Below, piece after piece: positions 12,104-19,974 of a stretch of 64,000 nt of DNA. Under the pieces are notes generated by a model, which was given only the letters and a program-made list of their open reading frames with translations, did no database searches and was not told the DNA's origin. How positions within the stretch are numbered: position 1 is the stretch's first letter; each line of letters begins with the position of its first letter. The stretch spans positions 186,001 to 250,000 of the forward strand of contig NZ_SJZI01000042.1 in NCBI RefSeq assembly GCF_004337505.1, read 5' to 3'. Source of the stretch: Flaviaestuariibacter flavus (GTDB lineage Bacteria; Bacteroidota; Bacteroidia; Chitinophagales; Chitinophagaceae). The position numbers and the translations under genes are program-made.

Positions 12104-12159
12104 AAACAGGTTTGGTTTGGAACTAAATATAACACATTATTGAGGCCGGCGAGTGTGCT

Positions 12160-12648
12160 TTAGCTCCCGGGAAAATGCGAAGCCTTTTCGTCGATCACCA
12201 CGGTGCGCGACAGCTGGTCGTGCCAGGGCAGCGGCGGCGTGCTGAACAGCGCGCTCAAGGTGTTCAGGGGTATCGCCCGGCAGATGCCCCGGGTAAAGGC
12301 CTGGTCGGTGGAGAGGGGCGCGCCGTCGCGCGAAACGGCACGGGTGCCGGTGATCATCTTGCCAAAGGTTTTGCCGCGGAAAAGGGCCTCCTGGCTGCCC
12401 ATGAAAAAGGCGTACAGCAGCTGCGAGGTGAGGTAATTGAGGATGAAATTCGCCTCGATACGCTTGACGAATTCTATCGCGGCGTCGCCGCCGGCCACGC
12501 CAGCCACCAGCCCCAGCATTGCAGCAAAGGCGATAAAGGCCACCTGGTCTACGATATAGTTGACAAGCCGCTTGCCGGCATCGGCCTGCACCAGCACCGG
12601 CTCCATATTGGTGAAAAGGTCTTCCTGCCGCTCTTCGTATTGTTCCAT
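12160..12648 (-). CDS. RDD family membrane protein, second copy
   Basis: 162 residues with GKRLVNYIVDQVAFIAFAAM, then GKTFGKMITGTRAVSRDG and RAIPLNTLSALF, aligning along its length with the neighbour at 11606-12103. The first ATG in the frame would add 23 arginine-rich residues; MEQYEERQEDLF matches the neighbour's acidic N-terminus and is preferred. The two genes are probably co-transcribed. Confidence 0.82.
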   Translation of the reverse strand: MEQYEERQEDLFTNMEPVLVQADAGKRLVNYIVDQVAFIAFAAMLGLVAGVAGGDAAIEFVKRIEANFILNYLTSQLLYAFFMGSQEALFRGKTFGKMITGTRAVSRDGAPLSTDQAFTRGICRAIPLNTLSALFSTPPLPWHDQLSRTVVIDEKASHFPGS

Positions 12649-12737
12649 TGCCTGCAAAATTAAGCATCGCGGGCGCTCCGCGTGACTTCTGTATCCTGCC
12701 TTCCGGAACGATTTCAAGCCGTTGAGCCGCCAACCGG

Positions 12738-12780
12738 TATCCGAAGTTCGCTATTCGTTATTCGATATTCGAAATTCCCT
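12738..12780. repeat. ATTCG-word repeat
   Basis: TTCGCTATTCGTTATTCGATATTCGAAATTC: 8-9 bp words of the ATTCGATATTCG type, seen also near 54.7-54.9, 60.9 and 62.1-62.3 kb. It abuts the stop of the next gene. Confidence 0.55.
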
Positions 12781-13819
12781 ATGCTTCGTCCTGGTAATAG
12801 ATCTTATAGTATTTCCGCCCGTCCATGTCCACGCCTTTTTCAATAAGGTCGGTGCGGCCATGGATATAGATGTGAAAGTTCTTGTCCAGTTTCAGCACGC
12901 TCTTGAAGATGCGCGCCTGCTTTTTGACGGCGTCGTGGGCGATGTCGAACTGGGCGGCAATGTCGTAGTCGTTCTTCTCGGTGAAGCGCGCGCCGAAGTC
13001 GCGGAAGGAGTCGATCACGTCTTCTGCGCCGAACACTTCATTCTGGAATTCGTCGATGTCGAAGCTTTCCTTGCTGCGGAAGTAGTCGATGGATTTGTGC
13101 AGCAGTTCCACCTGCTCCTTGCGCCCGACGCCGTGCTCGCTTTCGAGCTGCTCGGTAATGAATTGCTTGGTGAGCGTGAGAAATTGCGCCGTATGATGAA
13201 ACTCGTTGCGCTGCGGCTCCACGTTGAGAAAGCCTTCCTTCCAGTAAAGCGCTTCTTCGCCGCGGTTCTGGTTGTCGAACAGCAGCACGTCGAAACCTTC
13301 TTCCTCGTTGCGGTTGATGATGAGGCAGCCTTTGTCGATCTTATCGAGCTGCACGCCTTCGCGCAGGTCGAACTGCACTTCCTGCCGCTCCTGCCGTGTG
13401 TCGAGAAAGTAAGCCTTGCTTTCTGTTTTGAAAAGCGCGATGGCCTTGTGCATGCGGCCCTCCACCGGCAGACCCTCGAAGAGCGCTACGTATAATTCGC
13501 CGCCTTTAACCTTCGGGTGTGTAGATGCCTCGTAAAGGTGCCGCGCAATGCGGCCCGATAGCTCCACGAACTGCTCCGCGTCAGCGAACGTGCCGCGACA
13601 GTAATTATACACCTCGTTGAACTGGAGCGAAGAAGGATGGGTGAATGCGTACTGCTCCGGAACGTTGCGGAAGCGGCTCATAAGCCCGCTTTCCAGCACC
13701 TCGCGCACGCCCTCTTCCAGTTCGAGCTCCTTGTCGGCTACGATCAGCGGGTCGAGGTTGTTCTTGCTGCCCACGAAATGCAGGCTCAGCTTTTTCAGTA
13801 CAGCGGTATTCAGTTCCAT
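12779..13819 (-). CDS. Nucleoid-associated protein, NdpA/YejK family
   Basis: A 346-residue cytoplasmic protein of the 37-kDa nucleoid-associated (NA37) family. Family-like stretches are GGELYVALFEG, KAIALFKTESK, DKGCLIINRNEEEGFDVLLFDNQ and the C-terminal DNYDIAAQFDIAHDAVKKQARIFKSV followed by a beta-rich IHGRTDLIEKG. It is rich in acidic residues, as expected. The start is the first ATG, followed by MELNTAVLKKLSLHFVGSK, a usual opening. It is divergent from the DUF2141 gene, with 79 bp between. Confidence 0.85.
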   Translation of the reverse strand: MELNTAVLKKLSLHFVGSKNNLDPLIVADKELELEEGVREVLESGLMSRFRNVPEQYAFTHPSSLQFNEVYNYCRGTFADAEQFVELSGRIARHLYEASTHPKVKGGELYVALFEGLPVEGRMHKAIALFKTESKAYFLDTRQERQEVQFDLREGVQLDKIDKGCLIINRNEEEGFDVLLFDNQNRGEEALYWKEGFLNVEPQRNEFHHTAQFLTLTKQFITEQLESEHGVGRKEQVELLHKSIDYFRSKESFDIDEFQNEVFGAEDVIDSFRDFGARFTEKNDYDIAAQFDIAHDAVKKQARIFKSVLKLDKNFHIYIHGRTDLIEKGVDMDGRKYYKIYYQDEA

Positions 13820-13898
13820 TCTTTGCGTTGAGGGGCTGCAAGATAATATGCTTATGGGGGAATGGGGTAATCAAAGCCCGTGCTTAAATTGCAAGGCT

Positions 13899-14336
13899 AT
13901 GGCAATGAAGAGTCTGGTTTTGATCGTTGCACTTTTTGGCGTAAACGGCACGCTTCAGGCGCAATGCAGTATTGTGGCGAAGATGACCAACCTGCGGAAC
14001 GACAAGGGCGTCTGCCGGGTCTGCCTCTTCGACCGGCCCGAGGCGTTTAACGAAAAAGGCGGCTCGCCGCTCAGGTGCGTCGTTGCGCCGGTGCGCGACC
14101 GCACGGCCGAAGCCACCTTCGCCAACCTGGCCCCGGGCACCTACGCCGTTTTTGTTTTTCACGATGCCAACAATAACGAGCGCTTCGATACCAATTTTCT
14201 CGGAATTCCGAAGGAAGGCTACGGCGCGTCGCGCAACAACCTGCCTTTTGCCGCGGCGCCAGCGTATAACAGCAATAAGATCACCATCGCCGACCGCACC
14301 ATCACCACGCTGCATATCCGGCTGCGTAACCTCTGA
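13899..14336 (+). CDS. Secreted DUF2141 protein
   Basis: About 145 residues: signal peptide (MAMKSLVLIVALFGVNGTLQA), then a small beta-sandwich with NLAPGTYAVFVFHDANNNERFD and NFLGIPKEGYGASRNN, the hallmarks of DUF2141. Members are exported and their function is unknown. The long open frame runs back into the divergent gene; the tandem ATGs at 13899/13905 start the signal peptide. It ends 4 bp before the convergent small gene. Confidence 0.85.
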   Translation: MAMKSLVLIVALFGVNGTLQAQCSIVAKMTNLRNDKGVCRVCLFDRPEAFNEKGGSPLRCVVAPVRDRTAEATFANLAPGTYAVFVFHDANNNERFDTNFLGIPKEGYGASRNNLPFAAAPAYNSNKITIADRTITTLHIRLRNL

Positions 14337-14340
14337 TGAT

Positions 14341-14730
14341 TCAAAGCTCTTCGCCCGTCAATGTGTAGTGGAGGTTTTGCAGCTGGTGCAGTTGCCGCAC
14401 GGCATTGCTCGCCGTCAGCCCGTTGACGTTGTACCAGGCCAGGCATTCGCCATTGCTTTTTACATAAGCCACGAGTTCGTGATGCTCCTTGCCTTTTACC
14501 GGCAGCACGCGTTTGAACTCGCGGGCCTGCGGGTAAAGCGCGTAGTCTTTATTCTCGCTGAAGCCGGCGCCCTCCAGCACTTCCGCCTTCAGCACTACCG
14601 GGAAAAAGTCGGCAGCCTTGCCGTTTGCCAGCAGCGCCATCTGCTCCGGGCCGCAGCTTACCGGCGCGATGCGTCCTTGTTGTTTCTGTAATAAAGTATT
14701 CCCCCAGCGTACTTCCTTCAAGTCGATCAT
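14341..14730 (-). CDS. Hypothetical protein, 129 residues
   Basis: Starts MIDLKEVRWGNTLLQKQQGRI and ends HQLQNLHYTLTGEEL. The opening (a short helix then RWGN, and a late L-x-x-L-H-x-L-Q-N-L-H-x-x-L) recalls small Bacteroidota proteins that begin with a RIGN motif and end in an H-x-L-Q-N-x-x-x segment; that resemblance is from memory. No signal peptide or membrane helix. Function unknown. Confidence 0.6.
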   Translation of the reverse strand: MIDLKEVRWGNTLLQKQQGRIAPVSCGPEQMALLANGKAADFFPVVLKAEVLEGAGFSENKDYALYPQAREFKRVLPVKGKEHHELVAYVKSNGECLAWYNVNGLTASNAVRQLHQLQNLHYTLTGEEL

Positions 14731-14879
14731 GGCGCGAAAATAAACGGCTCTGCGGGCCCGCGCATCAAGCATGAGCTTGCATTAGAAAACTCTTAGTTTA
14801 TCGAAAAAAAACGATGGCAAATGCAAAAAAGTTAATAATTTCCTAACGCAACATTATTCACACACTTAACCCTTCGACA

Positions 14880-15851
14880 ATGAAGAAAATTGCATTTGGT
14901 TTTTGCGCCCTTATCCTTGCGATCTCCTGCCAGAAGAAAGTAGCCAGCGACGAGCAGCAAACTATCGCTGAAGAACCCCAGGAGCTCACCCGGGCTTGCG
15001 CTACCGAAGAAGTATTCCAGCGCCAGCTTGAAGAAGATCCTTCGCTTGCCCAGCGCATGGCCAGCATCGAGCAGTTTACAAAGAACGCCATCGAGCGTGG
15101 CCGCCTAGTAAATGGTGTGATCGAGATCCCGGTAGTTGTAAACGTGGTGTATAAAACCGCCGCGCAAAATATTTCGGACGCGCAGATCGCTTCCCAGATC
15201 ACCGTGTTAAACGAAGACTATAACAACACCAACGCAGACGGTGCCAACACACCTGCTGAGTGGAACGGACTCCGCGCCAACTACGGCATCCGCTTCGTGC
15301 TCGACCAGGTGATCCGCAAGTCCACCAATAAAACCAGCTGGGGCACCAACGATGCCGTTAAGAAGTCCAGCCTGGGCGGCATTGATCCCACAAGCCCCAC
15401 CACAAAGCTGAATATCTGGGTTTGTAACCTGGGCCAGAGCCTCCTTGGCTATGCACAATTCCCCGGCGGCAACTCCGCGACGGACGGCGTGGTGATTCTT
15501 TACTCCGCATTCGGCTCCCGCGCCAAGGCTGCCGGCACCTATGCTACCAACTACGACCTCGGCCGCACCGCCACCCACGAAATAGGTCACTGGCTCAACC
15601 TCCGCCACATCTGGGGTGATGCCAGCTGCGGTAACGACCTCGTAGGCGATACCCCGGTTGCCCAGACCTCCAACGGCGGCTGCCCTGCCTACCCCAAGGT
15701 AAGCGCCTGCTCGCCCACTCACAACGAAATGACCATGAACTACATGGACTATACGTATGATCGTTGCATGTACATGTTCACCAACGGCCAGAAGTCGCGC
15801 TCGCTCGCGGTATTCGCCGCCGGTGGCCCCCGTGCCGCTTTCGCACAGTAA
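14880..15851 (+). CDS. Pappalysin-like zinc metalloprotease (M43) lipoprotein
   Basis: A 323-residue exported protease. The signal sequence ends in a lipobox (LAISC, Cys at about 19). The metzincin motif HEIGHWLNLRH begins at His233, followed by GD and later MNYMDYTYD, the Met-turn. These together match family M43B. Cysteine pairs in the catalytic domain (CGNDL, GGCPAYPKVSAC) fit disulfides seen in the family. It should cleave extracellular proteins at the cell surface. It is monocistronic, with a terminator 25 bp downstream. Confidence 0.92.
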   Translation: MKKIAFGFCALILAISCQKKVASDEQQTIAEEPQELTRACATEEVFQRQLEEDPSLAQRMASIEQFTKNAIERGRLVNGVIEIPVVVNVVYKTAAQNISDAQIASQITVLNEDYNNTNADGANTPAEWNGLRANYGIRFVLDQVIRKSTNKTSWGTNDAVKKSSLGGIDPTSPTTKLNIWVCNLGQSLLGYAQFPGGNSATDGVVILYSAFGSRAKAAGTYATNYDLGRTATHEIGHWLNLRHIWGDASCGNDLVGDTPVAQTSNGGCPAYPKVSACSPTHNEMTMNYMDYTYDRCMYMFTNGQKSRSLAVFAAGGPRAAFAQ

Positions 15852-15874
15852 TTGAGTTTTCGTTTAGAAATAGG

Positions 15875-15902
15875 AAGGCCCCGCTTATCGAAGCGGGGCC
15901 TT
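15875..15902. terminator. Intrinsic terminator
   Basis: AAGGCCCCGCTT, loop ATCG, AAGCGGGGCCTTG-TTT, immediately after the M43 gene. Confidence 0.8.
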
Positions 15903-15989
15903 GTTTATTGGTCTATTGGTTAACTGGTACTTGTTCGCTGCTGACATGCTCTTTAGCAATCCTTGAACCCCTTGAACCGCCCGAACCCT

Positions 15990-16463
15990 TTATTCCAGTC
16001 GTTCCAGTTCCCGCGTGTATTCGTATTGAAGATCTTCGTGCAGCGTAGCGATGGCTGCGCGGATCTTTTTCACCTGGCTGTTGTAGAGGTTGAGCAGCAC
16101 GGCGTGCTTATTAAGCGGCAGCTTTGATCCCTTCAGGGATACGCAGAAATGCAGCAGCAACTCGATCTCCGCTTCTTTGGAGCCGGTGTAGCGAATGTGT
16201 TTATTAGTGATGCGCAGCACCTTGCGGATCGTTTTCTTCGCCAGGTACACGCTGTTCTTATTCATCTCGGCAAAGCCTTCGTCCATCTCTTCCTTCACCT
16301 CGCGGATATAGGCCGGCAGGTCGTCGCTGTGGAAGATGAGGTAGGAGAGGAGCTCCTTGTTGTCCTTCTTGTGGCGCGCCAGGCGCAGCACCAGCTCAGC
16401 CAGCTCTTTGGCTTCGAGGTTTTTCAATGATGATTTGATGTCGGAAATGGACGCAGGAGTCAT
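15990..16463 (-). CDS. Hypothetical helical protein, 157 residues
   Basis: An all-alpha, charged protein (MTPASISDIKSSLKNLEAKE, EMDEGFAEMNKNSVYLAKKT, SQVKKIRAAIATLHEDLQYEY) without signal or membrane segments. I do not recognise the family. The longer open frame runs into repeat family 1 copy A (its extra residues RHKNHNKSAFVLSS are repeat-derived), so the ATG at 16463 is the start. It is divergent from the kinase-RapZ gene, with the repeat between them. Confidence 0.65.
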   Translation of the reverse strand: MTPASISDIKSSLKNLEAKELAELVLRLARHKKDNKELLSYLIFHSDDLPAYIREVKEEMDEGFAEMNKNSVYLAKKTIRKVLRITNKHIRYTGSKEAEIELLLHFCVSLKGSKLPLNKHAVLLNLYNSQVKKIRAAIATLHEDLQYEYTRELERLE

Positions 16464-16481
16464 GGTGCAAAGATCGGAGCT

Positions 16482-16607
16482 GAGAACGAACGCAGATTTG
16501 TTATGATTTTTATGACGTACACAGGAACAATGGTGTGCGTCAGCCCTCATAATGAATCATAACAAATCCGCGCATTCCGCTTTAGCGGAATCTGCGTTCT
16601 TTCTCTC
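16482..16607. repeat. Repeat family 1 (MITE-like), copy A
   Basis: About 126 bp, with ends GAGAACGAACGCAGATTTGTT and the inverse ...CTGCGTTCTTTCTCTCC, plus a minor hairpin ATTCCGCTTTAGCGGAAT near the right end. It lies between divergent genes, upstream of the kinase-RapZ start. Confidence 0.85.
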
Positions 16608-16623
16608 CGCGTACCTTCGCTCC

Positions 16624-18087
16624 ATGCAATCCCTGATCGAATCCATTACTGCGCTTTATACAAAATGGGCCGGCAAGCCGCCCGCCGGCGTGGACGTGTT
16701 GCCGCAAGCAGGCTCCGACCGGCGTTACTTCCGGCTAAGGTCCGAAGACGGACGCACCGTTATCGGCACCCATGGGCTCAACATACGCGAGAACGAGACC
16801 TTCGCCTATTTCGCCGACCACTTTTATGCGAAGGGCATTCCGGTTCCGGCAGTGCTTGAGATGAGCGCCGACGGTACGGCATACCTGCAGGAAGACTTCG
16901 GCGATGTATCCCTCCTTTCGGTGCTGGAGCAGGAAGGCTATTCCGACCGCGTGTACGGACTCTTCCGCACCAGCCTGCAACAGCTCGCGCGCCTGCAGGT
17001 GCAGGGGCACGAAGGGCTCGACTACGACCGCTGCCTCACCAACAAAGAGTTCGGCAAGCAGGCGATCATGGCCGACCTGCTTTATTTCAAATATTATTTC
17101 CTCGACGCCCTGCGGCAGCCCTACGACAAGCAGCGTCTCATTGACGATTTCGAAGCGCTCGCCAATTACCTCACGCATACGGAGTACAAGTTTTTCATGT
17201 TCCGCGACTTCCAGAGCCGCAACATCCTGGTGCGCGATGGCGATACTGTCGGGTTCATCGACTTCCAGGGCGGGATGCGCGGAGCACCGCAGTATGATGC
17301 CGCCTCCCTGCTGTGGCAGGCGAAGGCAGCGCTTTCTTCTGAATGGAAAGAGCGGCTCCTCGAAGATTATATGGATGCCTACGATGGCCTGCTCGATCGC
17401 CCACTCGACCGTGGCATTTTTCGCAGCCAATACAACGGCTACGTGCTGATCCGCTTGTTGCAGGTGCTCGGCGCTTACGGCTTCCGCGGGCTCTTCGAGC
17501 GCAAGGCGCATTTCCTCACTTCCATACCACTTGCGCTTCGCAACCTCGGGGAATTCGTAGCCGGGAGCAGCCTGGGTATCATGTTGCCCGAGTTCCGGCG
17601 CGTGCTCGATATCTGCCTTGCCGACGAGGTGATGGAGCGCTTTATGCCCATCCAGGCCACGGAGGAAACACCGCTTGTTGTTAAGGTGTGCAGCTTTTCT
17701 TACAAAAAAGGGTATCCTGTTGATGAGAGCGGTAACGGCGGCGGCTTTGTGTTTGATTGCCGGGGCATCCTCAACCCCGGCCGCTTTGACGAGTACAAGG
17801 AGATCCACGGGCGCGACAAGCCGGTGATGGACTTCCTGGAACAGCGCACACGAATGCAGGAGTTCCTCAATTCGGTATATGATGTGGTGGACGTATCGGT
17901 GGAAGACTATATCCGGCGCGGATTCGAATCTTTGTCGGTCAGCTTCGGCTGCACCGGCGGCCAGCACCGCAGTGTGTACGCAGCCGACGCGCTGGCAAGG
18001 CATTTGCGCAACAAGTACAAAGTAAAAGTCGAACTGTGCCATACTGTGCAGGAGGCTAAGAATTGGATTAATAAACGTGAAGCATAA
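16624..18087 (+). CDS. AmgK-type sugar kinase fused to a RapZ C-terminal domain
   Basis: 487 residues. Residues 1 to about 335 are an aminoglycoside-phosphotransferase fold with FRDFQSRN (Asp195, Asn200) and GFIDFQGGMRGAPQYDAASL (Asp213), as in AmgK, which phosphorylates N-acetylmuramic acid or GlcNAc at C1. Residues ~345-487 match the RapZ C-terminal domain, with the signature SFGCTGGQHRSVYAADALARHL (440-461); in E. coli RapZ this domain binds glucosamine-6-phosphate. The next gene encodes a MurU-type nucleotidyltransferase, giving the kinase-uridylyltransferase pair of muramic acid recycling. The start is the ATG at 16624; upstream codons are repeat copy A. Confidence 0.85.
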   Translation: MQSLIESITALYTKWAGKPPAGVDVLPQAGSDRRYFRLRSEDGRTVIGTHGLNIRENETFAYFADHFYAKGIPVPAVLEMSADGTAYLQEDFGDVSLLSVLEQEGYSDRVYGLFRTSLQQLARLQVQGHEGLDYDRCLTNKEFGKQAIMADLLYFKYYFLDALRQPYDKQRLIDDFEALANYLTHTEYKFFMFRDFQSRNILVRDGDTVGFIDFQGGMRGAPQYDAASLLWQAKAALSSEWKERLLEDYMDAYDGLLDRPLDRGIFRSQYNGYVLIRLLQVLGAYGFRGLFERKAHFLTSIPLALRNLGEFVAGSSLGIMLPEFRRVLDICLADEVMERFMPIQATEETPLVVKVCSFSYKKGYPVDESGNGGGFVFDCRGILNPGRFDEYKEIHGRDKPVMDFLEQRTRMQEFLNSVYDVVDVSVEDYIRRGFESLSVSFGCTGGQHRSVYAADALARHLRNKYKVKVELCHTVQEAKNWINKREA

Positions 18088-18088
18088 A

Positions 18089-18209
18089 GAGAGAAAGAAC
18101 GCGGATTTATTATGATCTGTTATGATTGACGCAGGTGTTGATACCGACATCGGCATAAATCATAACCAATCTGCGCATCCCGCTTGCGGGATCAGCGTTC
18201 CTTCTCTTC
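18089..18209. repeat. Repeat family 1, copy B
   Basis: AGAGAGAAAGAACGCGGATT...CATAACCAATCTGCGCATCCCGCTTGCGGGATCAGCGTTCCTTCTCTT. It sits inside the presumed kinase-nucleotidyltransferase operon, right after the first stop and 24 bp before the next start, so an operon transcript would carry its hairpin. Confidence 0.88.
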
Positions 18210-18232
18210 CCTGCGATCACAAAATCGGAACT

Positions 18233-18946
18233 ATGAAAGGAATGATCTTCGCCGCCGGGCTCGGCACGCGCTTCAAGCCCTGGACTGACCAGCATCCCAA
18301 GGCGCTGGCTGTTGTGAATGGCAAATCGCTGCTGCAGCGTGCGGTGGAATACCTCCAACAGTATGGCATCAACGAGATAGTGGTAAATGTGCATCACTTC
18401 GCCGACCAGGTGGAGGAAGCCATCAGCAAGGCAAAAGGCTGGGGCAGCCATATACACATCTCCGATGAGCGCGACGAGTTGCTCGACACCGGGGGCGGCA
18501 TGCTCAAGGCGCGGCAATGGCTCGAAACCGGCACCTTCCTCACCCTCAACGTCGATATTCTTTCCGATGCCAACCTGAAAGACTTTCTCGTGGAGCACCA
18601 GCAGGACAATTCGCTGATCACCCTCGCCACAACCGATCGCGAAACGTCGCGCAAGCTCCTCTTCAACAAATACGACCGACTCTGCGGGTGGCGCAACAAA
18701 AGCACCGGTGAGGAAAAACTCGTGCTGGAAGCAAAAGACTACTTTGAAAAAGCATACAGCGGCCTTGCCATCTTCGAGCCCCAGGTGTTTTCGCTCACCA
18801 AACTGAGCGGCAAGTTCTCACTCATCGATCTTTACCTGGAGCTTGCTCACGACAACAAGATTTCCAGCTACGACCACAGCGGCTCCAAGCTCCTGGATGT
18901 AGGCAAGCCCGGCAGCGTGGAAACGGCAGAGAAGCTGTTTGCCTGA
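18233..18946 (+). CDS. MurU-type sugar-1-phosphate nucleotidyltransferase
   Basis: A 237-residue GT-A fold nucleotidyltransferase: MKGMIFAAGLGTRFKPWTDQ then HPKALAVVNGKSLL (the GxGTRxxPxT...PK signature), DTGGGMLKA and LTLNVDILSD for metal binding. Its size and pairing with the AmgK-like kinase point to N-acetylmuramate alpha-1-phosphate uridylyltransferase, making UDP-MurNAc and bypassing de novo synthesis. Another sugar-1-phosphate cannot be excluded. The ATG at 18233 begins the fold exactly. Confidence 0.85.
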   Translation: MKGMIFAAGLGTRFKPWTDQHPKALAVVNGKSLLQRAVEYLQQYGINEIVVNVHHFADQVEEAISKAKGWGSHIHISDERDELLDTGGGMLKARQWLETGTFLTLNVDILSDANLKDFLVEHQQDNSLITLATTDRETSRKLLFNKYDRLCGWRNKSTGEEKLVLEAKDYFEKAYSGLAIFEPQVFSLTKLSGKFSLIDLYLELAHDNKISSYDHSGSKLLDVGKPGSVETAEKLFA

Positions 18947-18966
18947 TACTGAAATAGTTTTAGAAA

Positions 18967-18997
18967 GAAGAAGGCGTCCGTTCCGGGACGCCTTCTT
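18967..18997. terminator. Intrinsic terminator
   Basis: AAGAAGGCGTCC, loop GTTCC, GGGACGCCTTCTTCTTTT after the nucleotidyltransferase gene; strong in the plus direction and usable for the small minus-strand frame. Confidence 0.8.
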
Positions 18998-19000
18998 CTT

Positions 19001-19120
19001 TTAATGCTTTTCTGCTTTAATGTTCCTGTTCGCGCCGGGCGCATAGTTGCCGGCGCTGAATACACCGAAAGCAAGAAGTGCGGCCAGCGCGCCGCTGCGG
19101 AAGGATGGTAATCGTTTCAT
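19001..19120 (-). CDS. Possible 39-residue exported peptide
   Basis: MKRLPSFRSGALAALLAFGV then FSAGNYAPGANRNIKAEKH: a basic start, a hydrophobic stretch and an FSAG-like cleavage site, ending at the terminator. A TTTG and a TATCTTG lie upstream, but their spacing is poor. There is no independent support, so this may be chance. Confidence 0.3.
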   Translation of the reverse strand: MKRLPSFRSGALAALLAFGVFSAGNYAPGANRNIKAEKH

Positions 19121-19242
19121 GCGCGCAGTTTGGTTACTACAAGATAGAAAAAGAAATCGCCAAAGATGCATGCGTGCCGGTCCATGCACTTGCCGCGGGC
19201 AAGGCGGGCTGCTTGTATTATGTTTACCGAAACATTTTCGTC

Positions 19243-19779
19243 ATGATCACCGTTCGCCCCCTGCAAGACCGGGACATCCCCCAGATCGTTCGCTACTGGA
19301 CACACTCCGGTGATGCGCACCTGCAAGCCATGGGTGTTGACCTTTCGAAAGTGCCGGCGCCCGAACAGCTGGCCGCAGGCCTTGAGCGGCAACTGTCGCT
19401 GCCGGTAGAAGAACGCATGGCGTATTGCCTTATCTGGGAGATCGATGGTGTGCCTTCGGGTCATTGCAATACCAACCCTACACACTTCGGCGAAGAAGCC
19501 TTTATGCATCTCCATTTGTGGGAGCATGCACAGCGCCGCTCGGGCCTCGGGCTCCGGCTGGTGAAAGCCTCGCTGCCGCATTTCTTCAGCACGCTGCAGC
19601 TGCAGCGCCTTTACAGCGAGCCCTATGCGCTCAATCCCGCGCCGAACCGCACGCTCGGAAAGGCCGGCTTCGTGCTTGAAAAAGAATACGTGACCACGCC
19701 GGGCTCCATCAACTTCGAGCAGCCGGTAAAACGCTGGGTGCTGACGCGGGAAACATATGAGCAGCTGTATCGGCATTGA
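19243..19779 (+). CDS. GNAT family N-acetyltransferase
   Basis: 178 residues starting MITVRPLQDRDIPQIVRYW, a typical GNAT beta-1/alpha-1. The acetyl-CoA pyrophosphate loop is degenerate (RRSGLGLRLVKASLP in the place of Q/RxxGxG/A), followed by LYSEPYALNPAPNRTLGKAGF, which corresponds to the N-x-x-x-x-x-x-x-K-x-G-F element. The substrate is unknown. The start is chosen at the ATG that begins the fold; the frame is open further upstream without homology. Confidence 0.82.
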   Translation: MITVRPLQDRDIPQIVRYWTHSGDAHLQAMGVDLSKVPAPEQLAAGLERQLSLPVEERMAYCLIWEIDGVPSGHCNTNPTHFGEEAFMHLHLWEHAQRRSGLGLRLVKASLPHFFSTLQLQRLYSEPYALNPAPNRTLGKAGFVLEKEYVTTPGSINFEQPVKRWVLTRETYEQLYRH

Positions 19780-19787
19780 CCGCGCAG

Positions 19788-19908
19788 GGGAGAAGGAACG
19801 CAGATTTATTATGATCTGTTATGATGAACACAGATATTGGTACGGATATCTGCGCAAATCCTAACCAATCTGCGTATTCCGTTTGCGGAATCAGCGTTCC
19901 TTCTCTCC
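19788..19908. repeat. Repeat family 1, copy C
   Basis: GAGAAGGAACGCAGATTTATTATGATCTG...AACCAATCTGCGTATTCCGTTTGCGGAATCAGCGTTCCTTCTC. The outer GAGAAGGAACGC and GCGTTCCTTCTC are perfectly inverted. It lies between the GNAT and M16 genes. Confidence 0.9.
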
Positions 19909-19974
19909 CGCCGTTCCTGTAAAAGCAGGATGCCTCTATATTTCCCGCCGTAACTTGATCGCATCAAACCGAGT

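Noticed and set aside
16552..16623. Upstream extension of the kinase-RapZ frame (MNHNKSAHSALAES...)
   Set aside because: These codons are repeat family 1; similar NHNKSA or HNQSAH readings appear at every copy.
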